From Acidimicrobiia bacterium (GTDB taxonomy: Bacteria; Actinomycetota; Acidimicrobiia; Acidimicrobiales; Poriferisodalaceae): a stretch of 64,000 nt of DNA. The stretch lies in assembly GCA_022827265.1 (NCBI GenBank), contig JAJDTF010000022.1, forward strand, positions 1 through 64,000, read 5' to 3'. Both the position numbers and the translations under genes were made by a program. The notes under the pieces are model-generated. The model searched no databases. It was not told the DNA's origin and saw only the letters and a program-made list of their open reading frames with translations. Positions within the stretch are counted from its first letter, which is position 1, and each line of letters opens with the position of its first letter. Below, one piece after another: positions 26,379 through 35,927 of this stretch.

Positions 26379-26465
26379 TTAGCCGCGGCCGCAGTTGGGG
26401 CGCTTGCCGTGATTGGCTTTGCTGCGCCGCGCCCGGAGCCTTCGCTTGTTGGTGCGCTTCGACAT
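26379..26465 (-). CDS. Large-subunit ribosomal protein bL37
   Basis: A 28-codon gene. The product begins MSKRTNKRRLRARR and continues with SKANHGKRPN, the signature of the actinobacterial protein bL37 known from mycobacterial ribosome structures. It is extremely basic, as expected for a peptide buried in rRNA. Its ATG lies 9 nt after TAGCCT with no Shine-Dalgarno, suggesting a leaderless transcript. Genes this short are routinely missed. The residual doubt concerns the C-terminal extension CGRG. Confidence 0.8.
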   Translation of the reverse strand: MSKRTNKRRLRARRSKANHGKRPNCGRG

Positions 26466-26516
26466 AGGCGTCTCAGGCTACCGACGCAGTGCTGGCATCC
26501 GGTCGTATCGCCATTG

Positions 26517-26577
26517 TTTCCCGCTCTTGTTGCCCGTGCTCATGCGATTGGGCTCACGGGCCGCTCGGGCCCCGGGC

Positions 26578-26583
<6 letters not shown>
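26517..26583 (+). repeat. Dispersed GC-rich repeat, copy B
   Basis: Similar to the segments at 21735-21802 and 52006-52056; contains CCGCTCTTGTT, GGGCCGCTCGGGCCCC and GGCTCAGCC. The stop codon of the CoA-transferase (26578-26580) lies within it. The GC stem could serve as a terminator for that gene. Confidence 0.6.
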
Positions 26584-27717
<1,134 letters not shown>

Positions 27718-27844
27718 GGGTTCCTCCCCGTCAATGGACGCCTCGGGCGCGTGCCCGACCCGGCGAAGTCTTGCACGCGGCGCTCCGTACCGCCCGGGCG
27801 CGCTGCGGGGACCAAGTTGGTGCACTCATTAGCCTCGCCCGGCG

Positions 27845-28966
27845 ATGGAGCGCTTTGGGTTCGTGGGCCTGCCCAACGCGGGCAAGTCGTCGCTGTTCAA
27901 TTCGCTCGCCGGCGGCGGGGCACTGGCGGCGCCGTACGCCTTTGCCACCACCGATCCGAATGTCGGCGTGGCCCGGGTGCCCGACGCCCGGCTCGATGCG
28001 CTTGCCGAGATGAGTGCCAGCCGCAAGGTGGTGCCCACCACCACGGAGTTCATCGATATCGGCGGGCTCGTGGAGGGGGCCAGCAAGGGCGAAGGGCTCG
28101 GCAACCGCTTTCTGGCGGGGATCCGCGAGGCCGATGCGATCGTCTTCGTGCTGCGCGCTTTCGGCGACCCTGACGTGCCCGGTCCCGCTGACCCGCTCGA
28201 ACACCTTCGCATCGTCGAGACCGAGCTCACACTGGCCGACCTGGAGTCGGTGGAATCACGGATCGGCCGCCGGCGCAAGGCGGCGCGCAGCCAGCCGTCT
28301 GACACCGCGCTCGCCGAGGAGGCAGCGGCGCTCGAAGCCGCGCTCGAGCACCTGGCGGCGGGCACGCCGCTGTACCGGGCATGGCCGCTCGGCGCTGGGT
28401 GCGACGGCGCTGAGCTGTCCTCGCAGCAGTACCCCCACCGGGCGGCGCTGCGCAGCCACTTCCTGCTGACCGACAAGCCGGTCATGGCGGTGCTCAACAT
28501 CGGCGACGACCAGCTCGATGCCGCGGCCGAGCTGGCCGCACCCATCGAGGCCGAGCTGCCGGGCGCCACCGTGCTGCCGCTGTGCGTGCAGCTCGAAGCC
28601 GAAGCGGCGCAGTTCACCGGCGCCGAGCGAGACGAGCTGCTCGAAGGACTCGGACTGGGCGAGGGTGCGCTGGAGAGGTTCGTCGCCGCTGCACACGGCC
28701 TGCTGGGCCTGCGCACGTTCCTCACCACGGGCGAGAAGGAATCGCGCGCCTGGACCTTCCGGGCCGGCTGGCGGGCACCGCAATGCGCTGGGCGGATCCA
28801 CACCGATTTCGAACGCGGCTTCATCCGGGCCGAGGTGATCGACTGGGCTGAGCTGCTGGACTTAGGCTCGTGGTCTGCCGCGCGGGACGCCGGCCGCCTG
28901 CGAGTCGAGGGGAAGGACTATCCGATGCGCGATGGCGACGTCGTGGAGTTCCGCTTCAACGTGTAG
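27845..28966 (+). CDS. ychF: Ribosome-associated P-loop NTPase YchF
   Basis: Obg-family ATPase/GTPase (373 aa) that binds ribosomes. The P-loop 'GLPNAGKSSLFN' is near residue 8, switch region 'IDIGGLVEGASKGEGLGNRF' near 63, and a TGS domain ends the protein ('VEGKDYPMRDGDVVEFRFNV'). The ATG lies 9 nt after TAGCCT. The DUF192 gene follows after two bases, then rsmI overlaps, giving a three-gene operon. Confidence 0.95.
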   Translation: MERFGFVGLPNAGKSSLFNSLAGGGALAAPYAFATTDPNVGVARVPDARLDALAEMSASRKVVPTTTEFIDIGGLVEGASKGEGLGNRFLAGIREADAIVFVLRAFGDPDVPGPADPLEHLRIVETELTLADLESVESRIGRRRKAARSQPSDTALAEEAAALEAALEHLAAGTPLYRAWPLGAGCDGAELSSQQYPHRAALRSHFLLTDKPVMAVLNIGDDQLDAAAELAAPIEAELPGATVLPLCVQLEAEAAQFTGAERDELLEGLGLGEGALERFVAAAHGLLGLRTFLTTGEKESRAWTFRAGWRAPQCAGRIHTDFERGFIRAEVIDWAELLDLGSWSAARDAGRLRVEGKDYPMRDGDVVEFRFNV

Positions 28967-28968
28967 CC

Positions 28969-29304
28969 ATGCCCTGGCTGGCCTGCGGGGACCGAGTGGT
29001 GGCAAGCCTCGAGGTTGCTCGCACCCGTTCCGACCGCCGGCGAGGCCTGCTCGGGCGCGACGACTTGACTGGAGCGCTGCTGATCGAGCGGTGCCGGTGT
29101 GTGCACACCATCGGGATGAGCTTCGACATCGACGTGCTGTTCCTGGACGGGCAGCGACGGGTGGTGGATCTGGTGCGGATGCCGCCGGGCCGGATCGGGC
29201 GGCCGAGACTGAGCGCTCGTTCGGTCATCGAGACCCGGGCGGGCGCGTGCGAACGCTGGGGCCTGGCCGTGGGAGACACGCTCGACGTCCGGCTGGACGC
29301 ATGA
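28969..29304 (+). CDS. DUF192 family protein
   Basis: A 111-residue protein matching DUF192: 'RRRGLLGRDDLTGALLI' then 'VHTIGMSFDIDVLFLDGQ' near residue 46. Unlike many homologues it has no signal peptide. Function unknown. It sits between ychF and rsmI, overlapping rsmI by four bases (ATGA). Confidence 0.8.
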   Translation: MPWLACGDRVVASLEVARTRSDRRRGLLGRDDLTGALLIERCRCVHTIGMSFDIDVLFLDGQRRVVDLVRMPPGRIGRPRLSARSVIETRAGACERWGLAVGDTLDVRLDA

Positions 29305-30149
29305 GCGACAGCGAACCCCGACTGTGGCTGGTTGCCACACCCATCGGCAACCTTACCGACATCGCCCCGCGGGCGGTCGAGGTGTTGTCGGCAGTGTCGT
29401 TCGTTGCCTGCGAGGACACTCGCCGAACTGGCCTGCTGCTGCAGCGGCTGGGCATCGCGGGGCAGCCGCTGGTGTCCATGCACGAGCACAACGAGGCCAC
29501 CGTCGCCGCAGAGATGGTGCGGCGCCTGGGGGCAGGAGAGACCGCCGCGTACGTCACCGACGCGGGCATGCCCGCCATCTCCGATCCTGGGCAGCGGCTG
29601 GTCGCGGCGGCGGCGGCTGCAGGCATCAGTGTCAGCGCCGTCCCGGGTCCGTCGGCGCCAGTGACTGCGTTGTCCATCTCAGGCCTGCCGACAGATCGCT
29701 GGGTCATGGAGGGATTCCTGCCTCGCAAGGGAAAGGCCCGTAGTCAACGACTCGACGAGATCGCCGCCGAGCAGCGAACCGTCGTCCTGCTGGAGTCGCC
29801 AAAGCGCCTGGGCGCCACGCTCGAAGACCTCACCGCGGTCTGCGGAGCCGATCGTCCAGCAGTCGTCGTCCGCGAACTCACCAAGCTCCACGAAGAAGTC
29901 GCCCGCGGCACGGTCGCCGAGCTGGCCGCCCAGTTCGCCGAACCGCCCAAGGGAGAGATCGTCGTGGTGCTGGGCCCAGCAACCTCGCAACCCCCGTCTG
30001 ACGAGCAGATTCGAGCGGAGCTGCGCCGGGAACTCGCATCCGGCGCCAGCCCCCGCGACGGTGCGGCAGCAGTGGCAGCGCGTCTCGGTGTAGGCCGCAA
30101 CCGCGTCTACCGCCTGTCCACCGAGCTAGCCCGATCCCTAGATGCCTAG
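29301..30149 (+). CDS. rsmI: 16S rRNA (cytidine1402-2'-O)-methyltransferase
   Basis: SAM-dependent tetrapyrrole-methylase-fold enzyme (282 aa) that 2'-O-methylates C1402 in the decoding centre. Motifs: 'LVATPIGNLTDIAPRAVE' near residue 9, 'CEDTRRTGLLL' near 35, 'VTDAGMPAISDPG' near 85 and 'VPGPSAPVTAL' near 112. A C-terminal helix-turn-helix-like segment ends it. rsmA, acting on the same rRNA, lies 2.5 kb downstream. Confidence 0.95.
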   Translation: MSDSEPRLWLVATPIGNLTDIAPRAVEVLSAVSFVACEDTRRTGLLLQRLGIAGQPLVSMHEHNEATVAAEMVRRLGAGETAAYVTDAGMPAISDPGQRLVAAAAAAGISVSAVPGPSAPVTALSISGLPTDRWVMEGFLPRKGKARSQRLDEIAAEQRTVVLLESPKRLGATLEDLTAVCGADRPAVVVRELTKLHEEVARGTVAELAAQFAEPPKGEIVVVLGPATSQPPSDEQIRAELRRELASGASPRDGAAAVAARLGVGRNRVYRLSTELARSLDA

Positions 30150-30218
30150 ATGCCATAGCGGCGAGGGCGGCGGCGGAATTCAGCGGGCGGTTGCGCTGTC
30201 CCTCACTACCCTGCTGGC

Positions 30219-31718
30219 GTGACCTCCTACTACGTCACGACGCCGATCTACTACGTCAACGACGCACCACACATCGGGCACGCGTATACGACCATCACTG
30301 CTGACGCGATCGCTCGCTGGAATCGGTTGCGGGGCGACGACGTCATGTTCCTGACCGGCACCGACGAGCACGGTCTCAAGGTGCAGCGGGCTGCCGAGGA
30401 GAACGGCTGCACTCCCATCGAGTGGGCCGACCGCACCGTGGTGCGCTTCCAGCAGGCCTGGCAGCAGCTCGACATCTCCAACGATGACTTCATCCGCACC
30501 AGCGAGCCTCGCCACCACCACTCGGTCCAGCAGCTGCTGCAGGCCTGCTACGACAACGGCGACATCACGCTGCAGACCTACGAGGGCCTGTACTGCGTGA
30601 GCTGCGAGGCCTACTTCACCCCCGACGATCTCGTCGACGGCATGTGCCCCATCCATCGCCGGCCGGTCGAGCACGTCTCAGAGGAGAACTACTTCTTCTC
30701 GCTCAGCCGCTACGAAAAGCCTTTGCTGGACTGGTACGAAGCGCATCCCGACTTCGTCGTGCCGGCGACCAAGCGCAACGAAGCGCTGGGGTTCATCCGC
30801 GGCGGGTTGCAGGACTTCTCGATCAGCCGGACGTCGCTGGACTGGGGCATCCCGATCCCTTGGGATCCGCAGCATGTCACCTACGTCTGGTTCGACGCGC
30901 TCACCAACTACATCACTGCTGCCGGATACGCCAGCGACGACGCCCAGTTCGCGCACCGCTGGCCGGGTGTGCACCTGATCGGCAAGGACATCCTCCGCTT
31001 CCATTGCGTGTACTGGCCGGCGATGCTGATGAGCGGTGGCGTGCTGCCGCCCCGCCGGGTCCACGTGCACGGCTTCCTGCTCGTCGGCGGCGAGAAGATG
31101 GCGAAGTCCGCGCTCAACCAGATCGCCCCGGGCGACCTTGTGGACGACTTCGGCAGCGACGGCGTACGACACCACTTTCTGCACGATCAGCCGTTCGGCC
31201 CCGACGGCGATTTCTCCTATGAGGGGATGGTTGCCCGCTACAACGCCGACTTGGCCAACAACCTGGGCAACCTCATGAGCCGGGTCGCCACCGTGGTCAG
31301 CCGCAAGTGCGACGGCATCGGGCCGGCGCCCCGTGCGGACAGCCCGCTGGCTGAGGCAGTGGCCGAGTGTGTTGCCGAGACCGCCGACGCTTGGGAGCGC
31401 CTCGCGCCCTCGGAAGCCCTCGACGCCACTTGGCGCATCATCCGCGAGACCAACGCGATGCTTGAGGCTGCCGAGCCGTGGAAGGCCGATCCCGGCCCCA
31501 AGGTCGATGCCGTGCTCGGCGATGCACTCGAAGCGCTGCGCATCGTGGCGGTGCTCGCATCGGTGGCCACGCCGAGAGGCTGTGACGAGGTGTGGCGGCG
31601 CATCGGCATGGCGGGCTCGGTCGCCGATCAGCGCCTGCCCGAAGCTGCAGTCTGGGGTGGTTACCCCGGTGGTCTGCCGGTATCGACTGGCGATCCCCTG
31701 TACCCCCGGATTCGCTGA
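30219..31718 (+). CDS. metG: Methionyl-tRNA synthetase
   Basis: Class I aminoacyl-tRNA synthetase charging tRNA-Met. The HIGH motif is in 'NDAPHIGHAYTT' near residue 14; the KMSKS loop reads EKMAKS near 292; a zinc-knuckle-like 'CVSCEAYFTPDD' lies near 127. At 499 residues it lacks the C-terminal tRNA-binding domain of longer MetRS. GTG start 6 nt after TACCCT, with no Shine-Dalgarno, suggests a leaderless mRNA. It starts the metG-tatD-rsmA-ispE group. Confidence 0.95.
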   Translation: MTSYYVTTPIYYVNDAPHIGHAYTTITADAIARWNRLRGDDVMFLTGTDEHGLKVQRAAEENGCTPIEWADRTVVRFQQAWQQLDISNDDFIRTSEPRHHHSVQQLLQACYDNGDITLQTYEGLYCVSCEAYFTPDDLVDGMCPIHRRPVEHVSEENYFFSLSRYEKPLLDWYEAHPDFVVPATKRNEALGFIRGGLQDFSISRTSLDWGIPIPWDPQHVTYVWFDALTNYITAAGYASDDAQFAHRWPGVHLIGKDILRFHCVYWPAMLMSGGVLPPRRVHVHGFLLVGGEKMAKSALNQIAPGDLVDDFGSDGVRHHFLHDQPFGPDGDFSYEGMVARYNADLANNLGNLMSRVATVVSRKCDGIGPAPRADSPLAEAVAECVAETADAWERLAPSEALDATWRIIRETNAMLEAAEPWKADPGPKVDAVLGDALEALRIVAVLASVATPRGCDEVWRRIGMAGSVADQRLPEAAVWGGYPGGLPVSTGDPLYPRIR

Positions 31719-31807
31719 CCGGCTATGCGTTCGAGGAATGAACCGGCTGCGCACATGACTGCTGGGAATGCCTTGCTGTCTCGTGACGATCCGAGAATGG
31801 GCAGGCG

Positions 31808-32614
31808 ATGAGCGACACGCTGGCCGAGGTCTGGGTCGACAGTCACTGCCACCTGTGGGAAGACGGTGCCGAACTGGTGGCCGAGGCGCATCGGGACGGC
31901 GTGGCCTGGGTGGTCGATATCGGCACCGACGTCGAGCGCAGCGTTGCGGCGCTGGATCGCTCCCGCACGCTGCCGGGAGTAGCGGCCACCGTCGGCCTGC
32001 ATCCCCACGACGCCGACGAAGGCCCGGCAACCCTTGAGGTGCTCGAACAGCTCATCGCCGACGCAGGCGCTGCTGGCGTGCGTGGCACTGGGCTCGTGGC
32101 GGTGGGCGAGTGCGGGCTCGACTACTACTACGAGCACTCCGACCGGGACGCTCAGCGCGAGGCATTCGCTGCCCAGATCGCGATGGCGCACCGCTACGAG
32201 TTGGCGCTGGTGATCCACAGCCGCGATGCCTGGGAAGACACGTTCGACGTGCTCGACGCTGAAGGTGTGCCCCCCGGCACGGTGTTCCACTGCTTCACCG
32301 GCGGGCCCGACGAGGCACGTGCGGCACTCGAACGGGGCGCTTCTGTGTCGTTCAGCGGGATCGTGTCATTCCGCGACGCGGCCGAGGTCCGCGACGCCGC
32401 AGCGCTCGTTCCCGCCGACCGCTACCTGGTCGAAACCGACGCGCCCTACCTGGCGCCGGTGCCCAAGCGCGGCAAGCAGAACCGGCCGAGCTGGGTGCGC
32501 TTCGTGGGCGAGGCCGTCGCCGCCGCCCGCGGCGTGTCCACCGCCCAGGTCGCTGCGGAGACCACGGCCAACGCTCAGCGCATCTTCGGACTCGACGACC
32601 TGCCGGCCAGATGA
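31808..32614 (+). CDS. TatD-family metal-dependent deoxyribonuclease
   Basis: A 268-residue TIM-barrel hydrolase. Metal ligands are visible in 'DSHCHLW' near residue 11, 'VGECGLDYYY' near 99, 'VIHSRDAW' near 137, 'FHCFTGG' near 159 and 'ETDAPYLAPVPKRGKQN' near 211. TatD proteins are 3'-5' exonucleases in DNA repair or turnover. The position between metG and rsmA is conserved in actinobacteria. Confidence 0.9.
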   Translation: MSDTLAEVWVDSHCHLWEDGAELVAEAHRDGVAWVVDIGTDVERSVAALDRSRTLPGVAATVGLHPHDADEGPATLEVLEQLIADAGAAGVRGTGLVAVGECGLDYYYEHSDRDAQREAFAAQIAMAHRYELALVIHSRDAWEDTFDVLDAEGVPPGTVFHCFTGGPDEARAALERGASVSFSGIVSFRDAAEVRDAAALVPADRYLVETDAPYLAPVPKRGKQNRPSWVRFVGEAVAAARGVSTAQVAAETTANAQRIFGLDDLPAR

Positions 32615-32684
32615 GCTTGCGGCTGCCGAGTGCGCCTCGTGGCCGCCGTCCGCAACGGCTGCGGTCATCTGAGATTGCAGCCAG

Positions 32685-33653
32685 ATGAGTCTCAGGCAGA
32701 TGAACGGCCCTGCGGTCAAGGAGCTGCTGGAACGGGCTGGGGCGGCGCCGCGGCGAAGCCTCGGGCAGAACTTCGTGATCGATCCCAACACCGTGCGCCG
32801 CATCGCACGCCTGGCAGGCGTCGGCCCGGAAGACCGTGTTGTCGAGATCGGCGCCGGGCTGGGTTCGCTGACACTCGCATTGGCCGAGACCGGCGCCGAG
32901 GTCGTCGCCGTCGAAACCGACGGTCGCCTCGTGCCGCTCTTGCGCGAGGTGCTGAGCCCATGTATCACCGACAGTGATCAGCCTTCTGTCGCGCGCGCTG
33001 CCGTGGCGCAGAGTCCCGCGGTACGGAGTGCGGCTGAGCCGGATGCTGTGGCACAACGCCCTGTGACACCAGGGCCCGCAGAGCCGAGCGCTGTGCAGGT
33101 GGTGCACGCCGACGCGCGACGCATGGACTGGGATGCGCTCCTGCCGGGCAGCGGCTGGCACCTCGTTGCGAACCTGCCGTACAACATCGCGACCTCGCTG
33201 GTGCTGACCGTGCTCGATGAGGTGCCGGCCGTGACCCGGCTGCTGGTGATGTGCCAGCGAGAGGCCGCCGAGCGATTGGCGGCGGCGCCCGGCAGCGGCG
33301 CTTACGGCGCCGTCTCCGTTCGGGTCGCCATCCACGCCGACGCCGAGCTGGCCGGCGCCGTGCCGGCCACGGTGTTCTATCCCCGACCCGATGTGGAATC
33401 CGCGCTGGTGCGGATCACACGGCGGGCACCAACAATCGAGCCAATCCTGCGAAACGAGATCGACCGCTTGGTCACGACTGCGTTCGCGCACCGCCGACAG
33501 ATGCTGCGCCGCACGTTGCGAGGTGCCGTCGATGACGCCGACCACACGCTCGCGGCAGCCGGCGTGGACCCGACCGACCGTCCCGAACGGCTCGGGCTCG
33601 ACCAGTGGATCAGGCTTGCCGAGGTCTCTCTCGCAGCTCGGACGAGAGGCTGA
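32685..33653 (+). CDS. rsmA: 16S rRNA dimethyladenosine methyltransferase
   Basis: Dimethylates A1518 and A1519 of 16S rRNA (KsgA). SAM motif 'VEIGAGLGSLTLALAE' is near residue 53 and catalytic 'NLPYNIA' near 164. Between them is a roughly 45-residue Pro/Ala/Ser-rich insert (about 92-138) absent from typical family members; it is likely a surface loop. At 322 residues the protein is longer than usual because of it. ispE follows after seven bases. Confidence 0.93.
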   Translation: MSLRQMNGPAVKELLERAGAAPRRSLGQNFVIDPNTVRRIARLAGVGPEDRVVEIGAGLGSLTLALAETGAEVVAVETDGRLVPLLREVLSPCITDSDQPSVARAAVAQSPAVRSAAEPDAVAQRPVTPGPAEPSAVQVVHADARRMDWDALLPGSGWHLVANLPYNIATSLVLTVLDEVPAVTRLLVMCQREAAERLAAAPGSGAYGAVSVRVAIHADAELAGAVPATVFYPRPDVESALVRITRRAPTIEPILRNEIDRLVTTAFAHRRQMLRRTLRGAVDDADHTLAAAGVDPTDRPERLGLDQWIRLAEVSLAARTRG

Positions 33654-33660
33654 ATCCGCT

Positions 33661-34578
33661 TTGGCCACCGGGGAGGCTGCACACACCGCGCCGGTACGGC
33701 TGCTGGCGCCGGCCAAGCTGACGCTGTCGCTGCGCATCACCGGCACCCGGCCCGACGGCTTCCACCTGATCGACGCCGAGATGGTGACGCTCGACCTGTG
33801 CGACGAGATCATCGTGCACCCCAGCTCGCAGCCGTCGGTCGAGATCGTTCCGGTGCCGGCCACATATGGCCGCGCTGGTGCCGCGGCCGACTGGGACATT
33901 CCCACCGACGGCTCCAACTTGGTCATCCGGGCACTGGAACTGGCTGGCAGGACCGCCCACGTCGGGATCCGCAAGCGCATCCCGCCCGGTGCGGGCCTCG
34001 GCGGGGGATCGGCCGATGCGGCCGCAGTGCTCCGCTGGGCCAATCGCCTCACGGTCAATGAGCGCCCGCGCCCAAGCGCCACTTCGGGTGCGCCGGGCAG
34101 CCCAGCATCTGTGCGGCCAAGCGAATCGGCGGATCCGTCGGTCGAAGCCGTCGAGCCTTCGCCCGTCACCCCGCAGCAGGCGGCATCGCTCGGCGCAGAT
34201 GTGGCGTTCTGCCTCGTCGGCGGCCGTGCTCGCGTCACGGGCATAGGCGAGATCGTCGAACCGCGCCCGTTCCGAGAGCAGCGTTTCGTGTTGTGGACGC
34301 CGCCCATCCACGTCGATACGGCAGTGGTGTATCGCAGGTGGGATGAACTCGGCGGCCCGCCCGGTCTGAATGCCAACGATCTTGAACAGGCCGCGCTCGC
34401 CGCCTACCCCGTACTCGCGGCGTGGCGCGACGAGTTGGCTCAGGCCTCCGGGCGCCGGCCGCAGCTCGCCGGCAGCGGCGGCACCTGGTTCATCCCCGCA
34501 CCCTTCGGCGCGCACGTTCCCGCCCCCGCCGACCAAGGAGTCGGCACAGCACACGCAAGCACCATCGGCCGCCAATAA
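33661..34578 (+). CDS. ispE: 4-diphosphocytidyl-2-C-methyl-D-erythritol kinase
   Basis: GHMP-family kinase of the MEP pathway (same pathway as dxs). 'LLAPAKLTLSLRITG' opens the domain, the ATP loop 'PPGAGLGGGSADAAA' is near residue 109 and the C-terminal 'LAGSGGTWF' near 273. A Pro/Ser/Ala-rich insert of about 35 residues lies near 138-175. No ATG or GTG fits; TTG at 33661, seven bases after the rsmA stop, is the best start. After it the usual synteny (glmU) is interrupted by an accessory region. Confidence 0.9.
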   Translation: MATGEAAHTAPVRLLAPAKLTLSLRITGTRPDGFHLIDAEMVTLDLCDEIIVHPSSQPSVEIVPVPATYGRAGAAADWDIPTDGSNLVIRALELAGRTAHVGIRKRIPPGAGLGGGSADAAAVLRWANRLTVNERPRPSATSGAPGSPASVRPSESADPSVEAVEPSPVTPQQAASLGADVAFCLVGGRARVTGIGEIVEPRPFREQRFVLWTPPIHVDTAVVYRRWDELGGPPGLNANDLEQAALAAYPVLAAWRDELAQASGRRPQLAGSGGTWFIPAPFGAHVPAPADQGVGTAHASTIGRQ

Positions 34579-34761
34579 CTCGCAACACCCGAGGTACGAA
34601 GGCGCCAGGTTCGTCGTCTGCCAGGCCTCGGCTTCGGGCTCAACGGGGCACGGAACTGGCCTGGTTGCGCCCATTACTCGGAATTTCCGAGCAAAGACAC
34701 CCGGCTCTCCCGAGTAAAAACACTCGTAATATCCGAGTAATATCACTCGGTTTTTCCAAGT
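34578..34761 (+). promoter_or_regulatory. Palindrome array ACTCG-N7-CGAGT upstream of the AAA ATPase
   Basis: Four 17-bp inverted repeats of the form ACTCG-N7-CGAGT begin at 34676, 34699, 34722 and 34745, exactly 23 bp apart, separated by 6-nt A-rich spacers. The third is perfect (34722-34738); the others have one or two changes. A fifth related site lies at 34578-34594, on the ispE stop. The last copy touches a TATGAT hexamer (34761-34766) that lies 6 nt before the ATPase ATG. Such phasing suggests a cooperatively bound operator or iteron array. Confidence 0.85.
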
Positions 34762-34772
34762 ATGATGCACTC

Positions 34773-35864
34773 ATGGAGAGATCGCCTTTCCCTCATCACG
34801 GTCCGCTCGAGCCGGATCAGGTGACTGGCCGCGAACGCCTCGCCGTCGATCTCGCCCAACGGATCACCGACCGGCGGCTCACCGCTCTGCTGGGGCCCCG
34901 CCGCTATGGGAAGACGAGCCTGCTCAAGCGCGTCGCCGCCGATCTCGAAGCCGTCGGCCATCAACCCGTGTGGATCGACCTCTACGAGCGAACATCGATC
35001 GCCGACGTGGCTGCCGCCGTCGACCGCGGACTCGCCGAAGTCGTCGGGCCGGTTCGCAGGATGCTCGACGAAATCGCCGGTCCGTTCTCGGTGAATCTGG
35101 GCCTGCTCGGTGTCCAGCTGTCCCGCAGTCCCAAGCAGCGGCCCGACGCGGTGCTGACGCTGCGGAACCTGCTCGAGGTGCTCACTACAGCCGCGCAACG
35201 CCACAGCTTGTTCGTGGTGTTCGACGAGTTCTCCGGCATCGCCAACGTGCAAGGCGGCGCGGCGGTGCTGCGAACGGAGTTGCAGCACCATTTTCAGGAC
35301 ATCGGCATCGTGTTCGCCGGCTCTGCGCCGTCCACCATGCAGGCGCTGTTCAGCGAGCAGAGCCAGCCATTCTTCGCCCAAGCGGACCTGGTGGAGATCG
35401 AGCCGCTCGCCGACGACGCCATTGTTCACATCATCGAAGACGGCTTCGAGGCCACGGGGCGTGGCACCGGCGGCATCACCAGCCGCATTGCTCAATTCGC
35501 CCAAGGGCATCCCCAGAGGGCCATGCAACTTGCCGACGCCCTGTGGCGCCACGTCGACGAAGGCGCTACCGCCAGTCCGCCGGCATGGGAGGCAGCTCTT
35601 GCCGATGTGCGCAGGCACGTCGATGCCGGCTCTGATCGCATCTTCAGCCTGCTGCCCCCCGGCCAGCAGAAAGTGCTGCGGGCAGTGGCCGCCGAAGGGA
35701 CCGTTTATGGCACAACGGCATCGCTGCTGGACCTGCCCGCCGGCACCGCCCGAGACGCCGCCGACAAGCTCGTCGGCAACGGCATCCTGCACCGGCGCCC
35801 TCAGCAACTCGCCCTCGTCGACCCCCTGCTCGCCGACTGGCTGCGCCGCCGCTTCGCCATCTGA
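34773..35864 (+). CDS. Solitary AAA ATPase (archaeal-type ATPase / STAND-like)
   Basis: A 363-residue ATPase: Walker A 'LGPRRYGKTSLLK' near residue 39, Walker B 'LFVVFDEFSG' near 146, a sensor-like 'IVFAGSAPSTM' near 180, and a C-terminal winged-helix-like segment (about 295-360) that could bind DNA. It resembles the ATPase_2 group of solitary NTPases of unknown role. Immediately upstream is the 23-bp-periodic palindrome array, so the protein may regulate or act at these sites. It is the first gene of the accessory island and has no evident partner. Confidence 0.8.
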   Translation: MERSPFPHHGPLEPDQVTGRERLAVDLAQRITDRRLTALLGPRRYGKTSLLKRVAADLEAVGHQPVWIDLYERTSIADVAAAVDRGLAEVVGPVRRMLDEIAGPFSVNLGLLGVQLSRSPKQRPDAVLTLRNLLEVLTTAAQRHSLFVVFDEFSGIANVQGGAAVLRTELQHHFQDIGIVFAGSAPSTMQALFSEQSQPFFAQADLVEIEPLADDAIVHIIEDGFEATGRGTGGITSRIAQFAQGHPQRAMQLADALWRHVDEGATASPPAWEAALADVRRHVDAGSDRIFSLLPPGQQKVLRAVAAEGTVYGTTASLLDLPAGTARDAADKLVGNGILHRRPQQLALVDPLLADWLRRRFAI

Positions 35865-35927
35865 GCCAACGCGAACCGGGCGGTGACCCCTTGGGCCGCA
35901 GGCACCCTGCTCATCCGGGCGAGTTGG

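Noticed and set aside
32352-34376. A 674-codon minus-strand frame opposite rsmA and ispE
   Set aside because: Both genes on the plus strand are recognisable; the minus product is Ser/Arg-rich low complexity.
34676-34761. CRISPR array
   Set aside because: Units are 17-bp palindromes with 6-nt spacers and vary among themselves; there are no unique 30-nt spacers and no cas genes.
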